DNA of 13,086 bases from CAYVMX01 sp964452725 (GCA_964452725.1 CAYVMX010000019.1:1-13086); one strand, 5' to 3'. Counted from the first letter of the stretch, positions 1 to 5,892 are shown. Numbers and translations are program-made. Notes: generated by a model not told the origin, from the letters alone.

Positions 1-720
1 AGCTTTCCAGTATCTACTAGAGTCTGGTGTGTGAATCTCGTCGGCGAGGGTTATTTTTCCCTGCTCGTCCAAACCAAACTCATACTTCGTATCGACGAGG
101 ATCAGACCGTGCCGAGCGGCGATCTCTTTCCCCCGTGCAAAGAGCTTCAGACTAATATCGGCTAGCTCGTCCCACTGCTCCTGTGTGATCGCGCCTATCT
201 TTAGCAGCTCCGCTGGCGAGACGGAGATATCGTGACTACCATCGACAGGTTTCGTGCTCGGTGTCAGGATTGTCTCAGGTAGTTTTTGATTCTTTACGAG
301 TCCCTCGGGTAGAGGATTACCACAAAACTCGCGCTCGCCACGCGAATAAGCAGTCCACACGCTCGTATCGGTGCTGCCTGTCAGGTAGTCGCGTACGACT
401 AGTTCGACGGGTAGCATCTTTAGCTGTCTGCCCACTACGACGTTGGGATCGGGGTATTCGAGTACGTGGTTGGGGCAGATGTCTGCCGTCTGCTCAAACC
501 AAAAGCGCGCGGTCTGGGTGAGTACTTGCCCTTTGAATGGTACGGCGGCTAGTACCTTGTCAAAGGCACTTTGGCGATCGGTCGAGATCAAAATACGCTT
601 GCCATCGGGCAGGTCGTAGTTTTCGCGGACTTTGCCTTTGTAGTAGTTCGGCAGCTCGGGGTAGTGAGCATCGGTCAGGCAGTTGTCGAGTTGAGCTTGG
701 ATTACTTGGGGATCGAGCAT
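1..720 (-). CDS. purC: SAICAR synthetase (phosphoribosylaminoimidazole-succinocarboxamide synthase), 3' end off the window
   Basis: Joins CAIR and aspartate with ATP to make SAICAR in de novo purine synthesis, in the cytosol. Reading the minus strand from the ATG at 720 gives 240 codons open to the window edge. Family signatures seen: YKGKVRENYDLPDG near residues 27-40 (ATP-binding strand), STDRQSAFDKVL near 46-57, VVRDYLTGS near 108-116, LILVDTKYEFG and DEIHTPDSSRYW near the visible end. The last two are hallmark PurC motifs. The family is usually 235-300 residues; the longer type seems likely because the frame is still open after the SSRYW motif. The start is fixed by the N-terminal match and by a TGTTAAATT box ending 6 bases upstream. 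It is divergent from hemA. Purine synthesis is patchy in reduced genomes, so its presence suggests at least part of the pathway is kept. Confidence 0.96.
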   Translation of the reverse strand, partial: MLDPQVIQAQLDNCLTDAHYPELPNYYKGKVRENYDLPDGKRILISTDRQSAFDKVLAAVPFKGQVLTQTARFWFEQTADICPNHVLEYPDPNVVVGRQLKMLPVELVVRDYLTGSTDTSVWTAYSRGEREFCGNPLPEGLVKNQKLPETILTPSTKPVDGSHDISVSPAELLKIGAITQEQWDELADISLKLFARGKEIAARHGLILVDTKYEFGLDEQGKITLADEIHTPDSSRYWKA

Positions 721-726
721 GTGAGT

Positions 727-735
727 AATTTAACA
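727..735 (-). promoter_or_regulatory. Candidate extended -10 of purC
   Basis: The minus strand reads TGTTAAATT, that is TGn followed by the hexamer TAAATT (732 to 727). Exactly 6 bases (ACTCAC) separate it from the purC ATG at 720. This predicts a transcript starting at or next to the start codon. No clear -35 is seen. Inference from position and repetition of the pattern elsewhere in the window. Confidence 0.45.
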
Positions 736-741
736 TTTAAA

Positions 742-760
742 AGGTAGAATGATTCTACCT
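742..760. promoter_or_regulatory. Perfect palindrome with mirrored -10 boxes between purC and hemA
   Basis: AGGTAGAA (742-749), a 3-base centre TGA, then TTCTACCT (753-760). The arms match perfectly. TAGAAT reads as a -10-like hexamer on plus (745-750) and again on minus (757 to 752). It could be a two-way promoter core or a regulator binding site shared by purC and hemA. A weak TTCAAA lies about 17 bases upstream of the minus copy (780 to 775). Each gene also has a second -10-like box closer to its start, so which is used cannot be told from sequence. Confidence 0.5.
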
Positions 761-763
761 GCT

Positions 764-769
764 TAGTCT
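764..769 (+). promoter_or_regulatory. Candidate -10 of hemA
   Basis: TAGTCT, followed by 6 bases (TACATT) and then the TTG start of hemA at 776. It has the same spacing as the boxes before cysE, thyX, tsaC and rplU. The in-frame stop TAG at 764-766 lies within this box, so hemA cannot start upstream of it. Confidence 0.4.
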
Positions 770-775
770 TACATT

Positions 776-1837
776 TTGAATTTATTTTGTCTCACTGCCG
801 ATCACGCCCATGTAACGCTGGCTGTCCGCGAGCAGATCGCGCCTAGTAGCGCCCAGACTGTCAAGCTGCTGACGTATTTTTCTACGCCGCTCGTCATACT
901 CACGACTTGTAATCGCACAGAGTTTTATATCTCTAGTACACAGACACCTGCCGTGCTCCTAGAGGAGCTAGTCGCAAAGTTCCCAGCGCTAGAGTCACAG
1001 CTAGGTCACTGTCGCTGGCTGGCGGGGAGTGAAGTGGCGACCCAGCTCTATCGTGTCGCCGCAGGGCTAGAGTCGCAGATCCTCGGTGAGGGGCAGGTAC
1101 TGGCGCAAGTGAAGCGCGCTTACCAAAACTCCCAACTCCTCGATCGGTTGGACTCAGACCTACATCGGCTCTTTCAGACAGCGCTACGAGTCGGCAAGGC
1201 CGTGCGTACCGAGACTGGCATCAGTCGTGGCAATGTCAGTCTGGCAGGGGTAGCGGTGGAGACAGCATGGAAAATTCCCCCAGCCGCCGCAACCCAAAGA
1301 GTCCCTTTCGGGGCGGGGAGATTCTCCAACATCGCTATCGTCGGTACAGGTGAGACTGGTGGACTGATCGGTAAATTTTTGACTAAGAAAAAAGCCAGCT
1401 TCCGAAGCTTTGGAAAGTTCGGTGCGCCGTTGACAGATTTTTACGAAAGTTTGGAACAATTTGATTTAGTTTTCATCGCGACGCGTCCACGCCTACGAAT
1501 CCTCCGCAAAACCGACCTGCTAAAGCGTGAGAGGTCATTGACAGTCTTTGATCTCGGTCTGCCACGTCATGTCGCACCGAGTGTGCGCACACTATCGACT
1601 GTTCGCCTTTTTGATCTTTCCGATCTCACCGACAGCCTCTCTGTCAATCTAGCCAAGCGCAAACAAGCGGCGCTAGAGGCAGAGCAGATCGTGGCGCAAG
1701 CAGTAGTTCGTCATTCCCACACCTCTCGTCATTCCCGCGCAGGCGGGAATCCAGTAGGGACAGGTCGCGACCTGTCCCTACGTAGGGATCGCAGATCTGC
1801 GATCCCTACTCCTCGTAACGACAAATCAAGTTTATGA
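776..1837 (+). CDS. hemA: Glutamyl-tRNA reductase, divergent, with repeat-derived C-terminus
   Basis: The family reduces glutamyl-tRNA(Glu) to glutamate-1-semialdehyde with NADPH, the first step of C5 tetrapyrrole synthesis. Seen in the 353 residues: the catalytic motif ILTTCNRTEFY with Cys45, GLESQILGEGQVLAQVKRAY (98-117) of the catalytic domain, an NADPH-fold loop GTGETGG (190-196), and LFDLSDL...NLAKRKQAALEAEQIV (278-306), which begins the spinal helix. The start is TTG; an in-frame TAG lies just upstream and only ATT at 773 competes. Odd features: residues ~167-183 are a proline-rich insert over an inverted repeat; the usual NRT motif after the glycine loop is missing; and after ~residue 312 the dimerisation domain (about 100 residues in the family) is absent, replaced by ~41 residues encoded by palindromic repeats. 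The stop overlaps the hemL start by 4 bases. The family call is firm; activity is doubtful. Confidence 0.9.
   Translation: MNLFCLTADHAHVTLAVREQIAPSSAQTVKLLTYFSTPLVILTTCNRTEFYISSTQTPAVLLEELVAKFPALESQLGHCRWLAGSEVATQLYRVAAGLESQILGEGQVLAQVKRAYQNSQLLDRLDSDLHRLFQTALRVGKAVRTETGISRGNVSLAGVAVETAWKIPPAAATQRVPFGAGRFSNIAIVGTGETGGLIGKFLTKKKASFRSFGKFGAPLTDFYESLEQFDLVFIATRPRLRILRKTDLLKRERSLTVFDLGLPRHVAPSVRTLSTVRLFDLSDLTDSLSVNLAKRKQAALEAEQIVAQAVVRHSHTSRHSRAGGNPVGTGRDLSLRRDRRSAIPTPRNDKSSL
1273..1323. repeat. Imperfect inverted repeat inside hemA
   Basis: AATTCCCCCAGCC (1273-1285) faces GGGCGGGGAGATT (1311-1323), an imperfect inverted pair with a G/C-rich centre. It encodes the KIPPAAATQRVPFGAGRF segment, which sits just before the Rossmann glycine loop and has no counterpart I recognise in other glutamyl-tRNA reductases. 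It looks like a small mobile palindrome carried in frame. Copies elsewhere in the genome would settle it. Confidence 0.45.
1707..1825. repeat. Compound palindromic (MITE-like) element forming the 3' end of hemA
   Basis: Contents in order: CGTCATTCCC at 1709-1718 and again at 1727-1736; a hairpin ATTCCCGC-GCAG-GCGGGAAT (1731-1750); a perfect 28-base palindrome at 1754-1781 with half-site GTAGGGACAGGTCG; directly abutting it, a second perfect 28-base palindrome at 1782-1809 with half-site GTAGGGATCGCAGA. Loose terminal inverted repeats (TTCGTCATTCC at 1707-1717 against TTTGTCGTTAC read on minus from 1825 to 1815, 8 of 11 matching) bound the whole. The repeat is translated as RHSRAGGNP and following residues at the end of HemA. 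The type resembles dispersed non-autonomous palindromic repeats seen in many bacteria. Confidence 0.75.
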
Positions 1838-3009
1838 AAACTAGCCGCACCAGTCTCGTCGGAGGAGTCTCCTCACCGGTTCGCGCTTTCGGTGTGGTCG
1901 GTGGACGACCACTGACTATCACGCGTGCCGAGGGCGCGTATCTCTGGGATACTACTGGCAAGCGGTATCTCGACTTCGTACTTGGCTTCGGCAGTCAAAT
2001 CCTCGGACACACACCAGCTGTCGTCCAGCGAGTGCTTCGTAGTGCGCAGGGAGTCCAGTATGGGTTGAACTCGGACTCTGAGGCGAAGCTAGCCAATCTG
2101 CTGGTACGAGATTTCCCTAGTATCGACCAAGTCCGCTTCACGACGAGTGGGAGCGAGGCGACAGCGCTTGCTGTGCGGCTCGTGCGAGCACATACTGGTC
2201 GGCGCAAAGTTTTGGTCTTCAAGCGTGGTTATCATGGACATGCGCTCGCAGTGGATACAGATCTCGTTGTGCTGCCAGCGTTTGACCTGATGGCGCTAAA
2301 AAAAGCCATCGCCAAACACAAACCAGCTGCGCTGCTCGCTGAGCCAGTACTGGGCAATGCAGGCTGTATCTTGCCACCGGTAGATTTTTGGGCACAGGCT
2401 ACCAAGCTTTTGAAGTGTACTCAGACGCTGCTAATACTCGACGAAGTCATGACGGGCTACCGTGCTGCTTATGCTGGCTATCAGGTCGCCTATCGGCTCA
2501 CGCCAGACTTGACCTGTCTGGGCAAGATCATCGGTGGCGGACTGCCATTGGCAGCTGTCGGTGGTTCAAAAAAAATAATGCAGCAGCTCCAACCAGTCGG
2601 TACGGTCGTCCATGCGGGGACATTCGCTGGACATCCGCTCGCGACAGCCTGTGGGCTGGCGACACTCACGGCACTCAAAGATAAATCTCCGAAAATTCGG
2701 AGAAATGCCCTTTACTTGCAGCGGGAGCTAGCTAAACTAATACCTACGTGTCAGATCGGTGCGATGTTGGGTTTCGATCTTTCGACTTCGTACTGCCTGC
2801 GGCAGAGCTCTGCTCCCTCCTTCGCCAAGGCTTCGGTGGGCAGGCAGGATGACAAGAATAAAAAATTTCAGCGACTTTTCCAAAGTTTAAGACAAAAGGG
2901 TTTCCTGCTGCCGCCGAGTCCCGAGGAGGCGTTTTTCCTCTCAGCGGCACACACACGACAGGATTTACAGCGTTTCGTGGAGGCGGTCAGATTAAGTATT
3001 AAGTCATAA
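1834..3009 (+). CDS. hemL: Glutamate-1-semialdehyde 2,1-aminomutase-like PLP enzyme, altered
   Basis: The family converts glutamate-1-semialdehyde to 5-aminolevulinate using PLP, directly after HemA. Seen: GGVSSPVRAFG (10-20), TTSGSEATALAVRLVRA (103-119, phosphate-binding SGSEA), KRGYHGH (130-136), ILDEVMTGYR with Asp203, CLGKIIGGGLPLAAVGG with the Schiff-base Lys231, and a C-terminal EEAFFLSAAHT. The 391 residues are shorter than the usual ~425-430. Between GYHGH and the next conserved strand about 20 residues are missing, where the family's active-site gating loop (VKAGSGALT-type) belongs. Near residues 320-340 an in-frame palindromic repeat replaces the normal linker. The ATG overlaps the hemA stop (ATGA), so translation is probably coupled. 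It could have shifted to another aminotransferase reaction, but the hemA pairing favours HemL. Confidence 0.9.
   Translation: MKTSRTSLVGGVSSPVRAFGVVGGRPLTITRAEGAYLWDTTGKRYLDFVLGFGSQILGHTPAVVQRVLRSAQGVQYGLNSDSEAKLANLLVRDFPSIDQVRFTTSGSEATALAVRLVRAHTGRRKVLVFKRGYHGHALAVDTDLVVLPAFDLMALKKAIAKHKPAALLAEPVLGNAGCILPPVDFWAQATKLLKCTQTLLILDEVMTGYRAAYAGYQVAYRLTPDLTCLGKIIGGGLPLAAVGGSKKIMQQLQPVGTVVHAGTFAGHPLATACGLATLTALKDKSPKIRRNALYLQRELAKLIPTCQIGAMLGFDLSTSYCLRQSSAPSFAKASVGRQDDKNKKFQRLFQSLRQKGFLLPPSPEEAFFLSAAHTRQDLQRFVEAVRLSIKS
2686..2703. repeat. Perfect small palindrome inside hemL
   Basis: TCTCCGAA, a 2-base centre, then TTCGGAGA: perfect 8-base arms, within a wider AAATCTCC...GGAGAAAT frame. It encodes KSPKIRRN between the conserved large domain and the C-terminal domain. 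A similar ATCTCC...GGAGAT arrangement lies in tsaC at 6895-6924. Confidence 0.5.
2793..2852. repeat. In-frame palindromic repeat in the hemL C-terminal domain
   Basis: Outer arms CTGCCTGC (2793-2800) and GCAGGCAG (2840-2847). Inside is a perfect 12-base palindrome GCAGAGCTCTGC (2802-2813) and a CTTCGCC...GGCTTCGG pair, with GGATGAC at the right end as in the intergenic elements. It is translated as CLRQSSAPSFAKASVGRQDD, low-complexity sequence unlike the HemL family at this place. It is flanked by normal family sequence on both sides, so the frame is preserved. Confidence 0.6.
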
Positions 3010-3025
3010 AGTAAAGTATTCAGTC

Positions 3026-3100
3026 TGTCATTCCGGTCTCCGAGTCAGAATCCCTTATTGATTAAAAGCGGGGAGATACCGGATCAAGTCCGGTATGACA
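3026..3100. repeat. Intergenic palindromic element with TGTCAT/ATGACA ends
   Basis: Terminal inverted repeats TGTCAT (3026-3031) and ATGACA (3095-3100). The right half is a hairpin with perfect arms ATACCGGA (3076-3083) and TCCGGTAT (3089-3096) around TCAAG. The left half begins TTCCGG. Non-coding, between hemL and cysE. It belongs to the same family as 6512-6567, sharing the GGATCAAGTCCGG core. It may act as an mRNA 3' stem for hemA-hemL. Confidence 0.75.
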
Positions 3101-3143
3101 TTATTTTGTTTACTTTATCCTTTCCACTTTATACTTTAGCCTT

Positions 3144-3149
3144 TAGACT
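3144..3149 (+). promoter_or_regulatory. Candidate -10 of cysE
   Basis: TAGACT, then 6 bases (TACTCT), then the cysE ATG. A second TATACT at 3130-3135 is also possible and would leave a short leader. No ribosome binding site precedes the ATG. Confidence 0.4.
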
Positions 3150-3155
3150 TACTCT

Positions 3156-3743
3156 ATGTTTGACTGGCTTGCTACTGCCGTCCGTAAAGATCCTGCTCTA
3201 CAGGGCGGTCTCCGTCCGCTCGAGCTGCTGCTGTATCCGGGGCTTTGGGCACTGTTTTTTTATCGCGTGGCGCGTCCGTTTTACGTTATTCATTTTCCGT
3301 TTTTGCCACGGCTGATCTCACAAACTGCGCGTCTACTCACTGGTATCGAGATCCACCCTGGAGCGCGGATTGGTCGTAGATTTTTCATCGACCATGGCTA
3401 TGGTGTGGTGATCGGCGAGACTGCGGTGATCGGCGATGATGTCATGATCTATCACGATGTCACGCTCGGTGCGCTCGGCTGGTGGCAGGCGACCAAAGGT
3501 GCGAAGCGTCACCCCACGATCAAAAACGGTGTCGTGCTCGGTACGGGTGCCAAAGTCCTAGGTGATGTGACAGTCGGTACGGGTGCCAAGATCGGTGCCG
3601 ATGCTGTCGTGATCCACGATGTACCAGCACACGCCGTCGTCGCTGGTCCACTAGGTACACTGCTCTCGGTCAAAGGCAAAAAGATCACAGAAAAGAAGTT
3701 CCAAAAGCAAGCCATCGGTCGCGAACCCGAGTGGCACCTATAA
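3156..3743 (+). CDS. cysE: Serine O-acetyltransferase
   Basis: Transfers acetyl from acetyl-CoA to serine, giving O-acetylserine for cysteine synthesis; cytosolic trimer or hexamer in the family. The 195 residues are the short CysE type, with an N-terminal helical part (1-62) and a left-handed parallel beta-helix of hexapeptide repeats (65-165: IGRRFFIDH, VVIGETAVIGDDV, VVLGTGAKVLGDVTVG, AKIGADAVV). Catalytic-type residues are His80 in FIDHGYGVVIGET and His119 in KRHPTI. The start agrees with the family N-terminus (FDWLATAVRKDPA) and with the upstream -10. It stands alone; no cysK is in view, so the partner must be elsewhere or the product is exported or otherwise used. Only 19 bases separate it from thyX. 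Confidence 0.95.
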   Translation: MFDWLATAVRKDPALQGGLRPLELLLYPGLWALFFYRVARPFYVIHFPFLPRLISQTARLLTGIEIHPGARIGRRFFIDHGYGVVIGETAVIGDDVMIYHDVTLGALGWWQATKGAKRHPTIKNGVVLGTGAKVLGDVTVGTGAKIGADAVVIHDVPAHAVVAGPLGTLLSVKGKKITEKKFQKQAIGREPEWHL

Positions 3744-3750
3744 AACAATT

Positions 3751-3756
3751 TACAAT
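3751..3756 (+). promoter_or_regulatory. Candidate -10 of thyX
   Basis: TACAAT (5 of 6 to the sigma-70 consensus), 8 bases past the cysE stop and 6 bases (CCTCAT) before the thyX ATG. No clear -35. Confidence 0.5.
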
Positions 3757-3762
3757 CCTCAT

Positions 3763-4482
3763 ATGCCAGAGACTCAGCTCACAGTCACACTCCTATCTCA
3801 CACGCTCGACCCCGAGCAGACCAGCGCTGCCGCGATCAACCAGTGCTACTCTGCCAAGAGTGGTAGTGAGCTAAAGGAGCAGCTCTCGCCAGAGCAACGC
3901 GAGAAGCTAATCGGCATCGTCATCGGTGGCGGACACTTGTCTACTATCGAGCACGCGAGCTTTACTTTCGCTGTTACAGGTGTCAGTCGAGCGTGTACGC
4001 ACCAGCTAGTACGCCACCGTCACGCCAGCTTTAGTCAGCAGAGTCAGCGTTATGTCCAGCTACAGGACGGCGAGTTTGACTACCTACTGCCGATCACACT
4101 GGCTGGTAAACCCGAGCTAAAAGCAAAATTTGAAAAGCAAATGAAAGCGCTCGGAGCGTTTTATGCCGAGCTGATAGAAGCAGGGATCCCTGCCGAGGAC
4201 GCGCGTGCCGTCTTGCCCAATGCTACCGAGACCAAGATCGTCATTACGATGAATGCGCGTGAATTGCTCCATTTCTTTGAGCTGCGGCTCTGTACACGCG
4301 CTCAGCATGAGATCCGCAAGCTCGCTGAGGAAATGTTAAAATCAGTCCAACCGCTCGCACCACAGATCTTCCGCTTCGCTGGACCGACTTGCGTCACCCA
4401 AAAGATCTGTTGGGAAGGCAAAATGGCTTGTGGTCGCTGGAAAACTATCGAAGGCGCGGAAGTCCGTAGTAGGGGAGTATAA
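3763..4482 (+). CDS. thyX: Flavin-dependent thymidylate synthase
   Basis: Makes dTMP from dUMP using methylene-tetrahydrofolate and NADPH through FAD. The diagnostic ThyX motif RHRxxSxxxxSxR is present as RHRHASFSQQSQR at residues 84-96. Also seen are GGGHLSTIEHASFTFAV (55-71), where the histidines contact FAD in the family, EDARAVLPNATET, and the C-terminal RAQHEIRKLAEEM helix with arginines for dUMP. The 239 residues are normal. It replaces ThyA, which is common in reduced genomes. It lies between cysE and hsp20, with its own -10 upstream, and its stop codon is part of the hsp20 -10 box. Confidence 0.97.
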   Translation: MPETQLTVTLLSHTLDPEQTSAAAINQCYSAKSGSELKEQLSPEQREKLIGIVIGGGHLSTIEHASFTFAVTGVSRACTHQLVRHRHASFSQQSQRYVQLQDGEFDYLLPITLAGKPELKAKFEKQMKALGAFYAELIEAGIPAEDARAVLPNATETKIVITMNARELLHFFELRLCTRAQHEIRKLAEEMLKSVQPLAPQIFRFAGPTCVTQKICWEGKMACGRWKTIEGAEVRSRGV

Positions 4483-4483
4483 T
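4478..4483 (+). promoter_or_regulatory. Candidate -10 of hsp20, overlapping the thyX stop codon
   Basis: A perfect consensus TATAAT whose third to fifth bases are the thyX stop TAA (4480-4482). Ten bases follow before the hsp20 ATG, predicting a leader of about 3 bases or none. No good -35 lies 17 bases upstream. Confidence 0.55.
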
Positions 4484-4493
4484 TCCAATCATC

Positions 4494-4979
4494 ATGTCTG
4501 ACTTCGACACCAAACCTATCGGCATCGGCAATCTCACAAATTTGAAAAAGCGCACGGGGAAATTCCTCAGTCGCAACGAGACTAGCCTCAAGCAAGTCCC
4601 GCGCGAGGATGCTATTCAGCGCGTTCAGGATAACGATGAGGATATCGCACAGCTCGCTGTCGATGTGGTGGAGACCAATGACGCGCTCTATATCATCGCA
4701 CCGCTGGCGGGTGTCGCCGCCGCCGATGTACAGGTCGAGATCACCGAAGATGTCGTGACGATCGAAGGTGAGCGCGAGTATCCTGTAGCGGATACTGGCA
4801 AAGATGATTTACTCGTTCAAGAGTGCTACTTCGGACCTTTCAGTCGGAGTATCGTGCTGCCCGAAGCGATCGACTCCAAGCGCGCCAAAGCCGAATTCAA
4901 AAAAAGCGTGCTCGTGATCCGCCTCCCCAAGCTCGATAATGTACGAACGCGCGTGGTGAAGATCGAGGAGCAGAGCTAA
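4494..4979 (+). CDS. Small heat shock protein, Hsp20/alpha-crystallin family
   Basis: An ATP-independent holdase that binds unfolding proteins and forms oligomers. The 161 residues have a variable charged N-terminal arm (1-55) and an alpha-crystallin domain from about 57 to 155: DVVETNDALYIIAPLAGV, DVQVEITEDVVTIEGERE, ECYFGPFSRSIVLPEAID, and AEFKKSVLVIRLPKLD. The usual GxLxIxLPK signature is present as KSVLVIRLPK. A C-terminal IxI motif is not obvious (the end is VVKIEEQS). It has a consensus TATAAT just upstream. No CIRCE or ROSE-type element is recognisable, so heat control is not shown by the sequence. Confidence 0.93.
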   Translation: MSDFDTKPIGIGNLTNLKKRTGKFLSRNETSLKQVPREDAIQRVQDNDEDIAQLAVDVVETNDALYIIAPLAGVAAADVQVEITEDVVTIEGEREYPVADTGKDDLLVQECYFGPFSRSIVLPEAIDSKRAKAEFKKSVLVIRLPKLDNVRTRVVKIEEQS

Positions 4980-5020
4980 AACAGGATACAGGCATAGTTT
5001 GGCGAGATCAGAGTTCTTTT

Positions 5021-5029
5021 TGCTAAACT
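5021..5029 (+). promoter_or_regulatory. Candidate extended -10 of galU
   Basis: TGCTAAACT, that is TGn plus TAAACT (5024-5029), followed by 7 bases (CTCCCAG) and the galU ATG. TTGGCG at 4999-5004 could serve as a poor -35 with a long 19-base spacer. Confidence 0.5.
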
Positions 5030-5036
5030 CTCCCAG

Positions 5037-5882
5037 ATGAACAAAATCCGTAAAGCCGTCTTGCCAGTCGCTGGTCTCGGCACGCGCTTCTTGCCTGCTA
5101 CTATCGCCGTACCCAAGGAGCTTTTGCCCATTGTCGACAAACCTGTCCTTCAGCTGATCGTAGAGGAAGCAGTTGCGAGTGGGATTACAGAGGTCATCTT
5201 CGTCATCGGTCCGGGCAAAGACGCGATTCGCCAGCACTTCAGTCCACAGCCAGAGCTACTAAAGATGCTCAAGGCAAAAGGTCAGACCGAACAATTCGAA
5301 ATGGTCAAAAAGATTAGCCAACTCGCCAAGTTTACTTTCGTCGAGCAAGCCGAGCCACTCGGTGACGGACATGCGATTCTTCAAGCAAAGGAGGCTGTCG
5401 GCGCTGAGCCTTTCCTTGTACTGTTTGGCGATGATCTCATCTTTCACGAGATACCGGCAGCTCGGCAGCTCATGGCAGTCTACAAACAAACACAGACTAG
5501 CGTGATTGCGCTCCAAGAGGTAGCAAGGTCGGCAGTCAGCAACTACGGAGTAGTAGTGCCAAAAGATCAGCGTGAGAGACTAGTGGAGATCGGTGGTTTC
5601 GTAGAAAAGCCTGACCCCAAAGATACGCCAAGTCAGCTCGCGATCGTCGGTAAGTATATCTGTTTACCCGAGATCTTCGAGATTTTAGAGCAGAATCCAA
5701 GTGCTTCTGGTGAGCTGCGCCTGATCGATGCACTCGCCGAGCTAGTCCAGACGCAATCAATCTACGGCTTGCTCTGTGAGGGGCAGCGCTACGATACTGG
5801 CTCCAAGAGCGGCTATCTCGCGGCAGTCAATGCTTACGCTGCTAAGCACAGCGAGATTGTCTCCTCGGACCAGAAAGCCTAA
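5037..5882 (+). CDS. galU: UTP-glucose-1-phosphate uridylyltransferase
   Basis: Makes UDP-glucose from UTP and glucose-1-phosphate for cell-surface glycans. The 281 residues are close to the family norm (~290-300). Seen: the nucleotide-binding loop KAVLPVAGLGTRFLPAT (6-22), PKELLPIVDKPVLQ (26-39), AEPLGDGHAILQA (105-117), the metal/sugar-phosphate region LFGDDLIF (129-136), GGFVEKPDP, AIVGKYI, and GELRLIDALAELV. One change is notable: the family's PATKA motif reads PATIA, so the lysine is Ile23, while the second lysine (Lys27 in PKE) is kept. It could be a related sugar-phosphate nucleotidyltransferase, but the GalU-specific C-terminal motifs fit best. The stop codon lies inside the -10 of the next gene. 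Confidence 0.93.
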   Translation: MNKIRKAVLPVAGLGTRFLPATIAVPKELLPIVDKPVLQLIVEEAVASGITEVIFVIGPGKDAIRQHFSPQPELLKMLKAKGQTEQFEMVKKISQLAKFTFVEQAEPLGDGHAILQAKEAVGAEPFLVLFGDDLIFHEIPAARQLMAVYKQTQTSVIALQEVARSAVSNYGVVVPKDQRERLVEIGGFVEKPDPKDTPSQLAIVGKYICLPEIFEILEQNPSASGELRLIDALAELVQTQSIYGLLCEGQRYDTGSKSGYLAAVNAYAAKHSEIVSSDQKA

Positions 5883-5885
5883 ACT
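5880..5885 (+). promoter_or_regulatory. Candidate -10 of the TPR gene, overlapping the galU stop codon
   Basis: TAAACT, whose first three bases are the galU stop TAA (5880-5882). Seven bases (AAAACTG) separate it from the ATG at 5893. The hexamer is identical to the boxes before galU and tsaC. Confidence 0.45.
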
Positions 5886-5892
5886 AAAACTG

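Noticed and set aside
261..728. Plus-strand open frames opposite purC
   Set aside because: Arg/Ser/Cys-rich translations typical of shadow frames; the minus strand encodes clear PurC motifs.
1707..1825. CRISPR-like array
   Set aside because: The two palindromes abut without spacers and differ in core; no regular repeat-spacer pattern and no cas genes nearby.
5776..5892. Upstream extension of the TPR protein by 39 residues
   Set aside because: It lies inside galU in another frame, has Arg/Ser-rich sequence without repeats, and the -10 box and ATG at 5893 give a better start.
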